Source: Zerene cesonia
Taxonomy: Eukaryota; Arthropoda; Insecta; Lepidoptera; Pieridae
Length of the DNA: 64,000 nt
Assembly (NCBI RefSeq): GCF_012273895.1
Contig: NC_052121.1
Coordinates: 8,519,624-8,583,623, forward strand
Direction: 5' to 3'
Shown: piece after piece, positions 60,600 through 64,000 of the stretch
Numbering within the stretch: position 1 is the first letter of the stretch
How the letters are laid out: each line of letters begins with the position of its first letter
Notes under the pieces: model-generated
The model's input: the letters and a program-made list of their open reading frames with translations, nothing else
Database searches by the model: none
Told to the model about the DNA's origin: nothing
Translations under genes and position numbers: made by a program

Positions 60600-63134
60600 G
60601 CAAAGGAAACTGTATTCTATGCTCGCGTAAGAAACCTCCTTTCGAACATCAACAAATCTCGCATTGCGTGATCGGCTCATTTCACTGATCATAGCTTACA
60701 AAGGCAATTTTATTTTCCACTACGCGTTGATATGAGAGGGATAATTGTGGGGGCACTTTCTCGTTTCCTATTACAAACAAGATTGGTTTTTGTATCATTT
60801 CCAATGTCTACGGGCATTGTTGAAAGAGTGCGGTGAAAATTTACCTTTGTTCGATTTAAATAAGGTTGTTTTCGATTTTCACTATGAATTGATTTAAGGT
60901 TTGATCAGTTTGGGTATTGACAACAAAAAATTATATAAAAAGAACAAATATATATATTTTACCTATACTTTACAATAGCAAATACATGTAATAATATTCT
61001 ATTAAAAATAATATGATCTAATGCTTTTGCCAGCCGTGTTGTGCTTAGCAACTCAACAATCTTCAACGTTATAAGATGCGCTTTTTAAACAACGGAACAT
61101 TTCATCTATTCACTTTCTAGTAATTAAAACGTTAATTAACTCCCCTAAAAGGGGATAAGAATATACAAAACTTTATCAGTAACAAGCCGTTCTGTGAGAA
61201 AAAACGGGGGTTCTTTAGAGTAATTTATAAGAACACGACACTTAATTAAAAGTTATATTTTTATGATACAAATAACTTCGTTTTTTATTCATTCATTTTC
61301 AAATTTAGAAAGGGTTCATATCACCATCATCAAACCTTATTTATTCCCACCTTGTGGTCACTTATATCTAAATATAAATCACAGTTATAGATGAACAACT
61401 GAAAGTTAGTGTTGTGGTAAACTAAGACACATATTTCCTTTATAGTATTCCTTTTCAGTATACACTTCCACATATAAGTATCAAATAGATATCCTGTTTG
61501 AATTGTTAGATAATATATTCTGTGTTTAATGTTTCATTTAATTTTAGAGAGCAGATTGCCAGTAGCAATAAGGTCCCTTAAGCTTAATAAAACGCATACA
61601 GACCGAGTGGCGATCGATTGTTTTGCCTCTTGCCCATTACTCAAAGAAAAGAAAAATCATTAAGTCACGTAGATTGAAGTATTGGTACAGTAAGAGTAGT
61701 AAAGTGTATGAAGTTATTTTTAAACTTTCCGAAATACTTTATCGACTTCATACTCGTATATTCTCATTATATCAATCTATTCGTAAGAAGTAACACGCGA
61801 CGCCAAATTTTTAATTAAAGTAACGTGTTCTTAATCCCGATTGAAATCTATTAAATTAAATTTATCTGGGCACATTTTTTACGAAGATAACGGCAACCGC
61901 CTATCCATCAAGGTTAATATAAATATGCTAACTGTGGGAAGTAGTTTAAACTCGTATGGACTATAAATAAAACCGTTTTAAAGCAATCATCAGAAATGTG
62001 ATAGCCATGTGATGGCGCTGTAATTAGCTGTAACGTACACGACACAACTATTTTTTGGGAAAATCATACAATTCAAACTGTATGTGAAATATTATGATTA
62101 TTTGCCTTTAATTGTTTTAGTCGATCTAACATTCGGTCTTGTTGAATTATTTAAGTTAAATATAGGTAAGTCATATTTGGATTAATTTCTTACTTATGAA
62201 TTCGAAAGCCTTTAGTGTGTATTAACTATTAAGAGAAGGTCTATGCTTTGAAAGGGATAAATCACAGGGATAAGTGTTGGTATACTATAGATTTATATTC
62301 TTCGCATTCCTCATAGATTAACTTATTTCATCATCTCTCGCATTTAATGTTATCTCATAATACACATAACATATAGCAATTAAACAGCAAAATTTCAGCT
62401 AGCGGTAAAGCGAATTCATACGCATTAATTACAAAAGAAAACCTAACGGCGTAAGCGATATTTTCTAATGATCTTTATCATGACTTTTTACCGAACACCT
62501 TCAAACGTGTCTAATCAATATTCGAGTCACAAGTAATTATCACGACATATATCGTGGGTGTACATTAGTGGGACCACCCCGATGCATACGTGGGGCGAAT
62601 CAGACAAAGGGCTGTAAATGAGTTATGTTCTGCTAGTACCAGCCTATCGCGCAGGCGACGCACGTACGGACAAACATTAAAATTTTATTTATTTGTGGCT
62701 CCACTTTCTTAATTAGGATAGTTAGGGAGATAACGTCGTGAATAATAATAGAAAAAATAATAAACGAGCGTTATTGTTTTATGGGACGGTTTTTATCGAC
62801 TCTACATGTTCAGTGTTTCCACATAGATTAGATAAATATCTTACACTCTTTTTATATCACTTTATAAATACGCAATAGAATTCCACAGATAATAGCAGTG
62901 GTCATTCAAGTCCATCGATAATTTACAATTACTGTATGAGGTTCTTCTACCAAGATCGTCAGAGAAAAAACGTTTAAGGACGTGACATGTAAGATATCAC
63001 TTAAATAAACGTTTTAATTGCGCTTAAAGTATGAATAATCGAAAAGATAGGTGTAATACATACACCGCGTATCAGATACGTCGACCAGTCGGCGCGACAA
63101 AGTCGTACGTGAGCTGAGCCAATAACAGTTCAAT
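60600..63134. other. Unique AT-rich sequence, no supported gene
   Basis: No open frame, RNA gene or repeat family is recognised. It would be the region upstream of the inferred minus-strand promoter. Confidence 0.5.
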
Positions 63135-63341
63135 TCGCGACACCTCGTCGCCAGCTTTCATAATACAGGTCCCAACTGCATATGAGAATAAAACCTATAC
63201 GCGAGAGGATGTAGTACAGTGAAACTGTCATTGGATGTCAGATATGCAACCGCACAATGAATATTAAATACTCAAGCCGCGACAGATGACGCGATAGCAG
63301 TGTCGCGACCCTGTGTCGCCGAGTTTCATAATACAGGTCCC
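63135..63341. repeat. Spaced direct repeat, two 39-bp copies 168 bp apart
   Basis: 63135-63173 and 63303-63341 align without gaps with 32 of 39 identical positions. The last 18 bases (TTTCATAATACAGGTCCC) are perfectly identical, and both copies begin TCGCGAC. The surrounding DNA is GC-richer than average and also contains related CGCGAC motifs. It could be a remnant tandem array with a 168-bp unit, or paired regulatory sites. Confidence 0.7.
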
Positions 63342-64000
63342 TGGTCATCGCATGAAAACTTTTACTTCGCAGATTAATCTGCTTTAAATGCATATATAAA
63401 TTATCTCCGTGGCTAATGAACGTTATCTCTTTAACGTTCCGTTCCTGCGATTTATATCCAGTACAACGATTAGGTGTGAGTGATCAATCATTTGCATTAA
63501 GATTTACACTTTCTACGTTTGTACTGAATACGCTGCGCAAACCGCATTCTACTTGTACGAGTCATATCCCGCACTTATAGAATATTTTTCCTTTAGAAGT
63601 GACCTAGGTACCTATCTAAAGATAAATATACATATACATTTTATGACAAAGGATGAACGGACTATATAGAGCGAATACAACTATGAGAAAATAAATGAAA
63701 CAACCATAAATGATACAGTGGCACACAAACTGAATTCACACCTTCCATAAATCTCCGGTAAACCCTAGCCTCTGTACTTAATTGAATCGAATAAACGAGG
63801 TATCGTACACATAAATCTATCCACAAGATAAATGCGGAATAGAATTATCCGGCGAGGGAATCTGAGATGATCGCGGTGGTGTGAAACCTCCTGATTGCAT
63901 CGCCGTGAACCGATGGCTCCCGTGATATGCCCGAGCACGAACCAGTGGAAACCGGAAACAGAACAATGTAAGCTTTCTCCGGGAGATAAAAACTTTATGT
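63342..64000. other. Sequence to the window end, no supported gene
   Basis: The last 160 bases are GC-richer (GATCGCGGTGGTGTGAAACC, CATCGCCGTGAACCGATGG), but frames are interrupted and no splice pair is seen. It could be the edge of a conserved element. Confidence 0.4.

Noticed and set aside
1..64000. CRISPR array, operon or bacterial mobile element
   Set aside because: No regularly spaced direct repeats with unique spacers, no dense coding and no bacterial signals; all evidence points to insect nuclear DNA.

Overview
This window looks like AT-rich nuclear DNA from a butterfly or moth (Lepidoptera), mostly intron or intergenic. The reasons are eukaryotic: consensus GT/AG splice sites, tRNA-derived SINEs with target-site duplications, 5'-truncated LINE tails, and several copies of the short Helitron-like repeats typical of lepidopteran genomes (5' TC, 3' CTAG|T, CG-rich terminal hairpin). 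There is no operon, rRNA, CRISPR array or dense coding. Two runs of exactly 1000 N (46913-47912 and 56055-57054) are assembly gaps.

Genes. One coding exon is well supported: a GC-rich, proline-rich internal or start-containing exon on the minus strand at 55150-55523, with a consensus acceptor and a CAG|GTAAGT donor. About 5 kb upstream of it on the same strand is a promoter-like module. It holds a perfect palindromic RFX X-box (60515-60528), an NRF1/EWG-like site (60561-60571) and, just downstream, a CAAG|GTATGT donor (60427). I infer one minus-strand gene: promoter near 60.5 kb, a probably untranslated first exon, a long intron containing gap 2, then an exon with an in-frame ATG (55509). Later exons must lie below 55150 or outside the window. 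I do not recognise the protein. A weaker coding candidate lies at 4.7-5.4 kb.

Layout. 1-6.8 kb: noncoding AT-rich DNA with a 22-bp perfect palindrome and the weak coding candidate. 6.8-12.4 kb: Helitron-like fragments, a LINE tail, a complete SINE with a 13-bp target duplication and a SINE tail. 12.4-24.3 kb: mostly unique, with a Helitron-like element interrupted by a polyA retroposon at 17 kb, another retroposon at 20.4 kb, a 13-bp hairpin and a cluster of CGAT motifs. 24.3-28.1 kb: Helitron-like fragments, a CA microsatellite and a SINE tail. 28-39 kb: unique AT-rich sequence with a fold-back repeat at 33.4 kb and a GC-rich island at 35.8 kb. 39.4-46.2 kb: repeat-rich, with Helitron-like copies, SINE fragments, a GGTTCCG-type hairpin repeat and GC-rich promoter-like islands. 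48-54.9 kb: two full tRNA-derived SINEs, a retroposon and another Helitron-like copy. 55-60.6 kb: the minus-strand gene. 60.6-64 kb: unique AT-rich sequence with a spaced 39-bp direct repeat.

The most unusual signal is the pair of Helitron-like copies at 45916 and 52016. They share about 57 ungapped bases beyond the normal 3' end, and in one copy this extra DNA is closed by a second Helitron-like terminus. That is what 3'-end bypass and flank capture by a rolling-circle element would leave. All family assignments are from reading the sequence; no database search was run.
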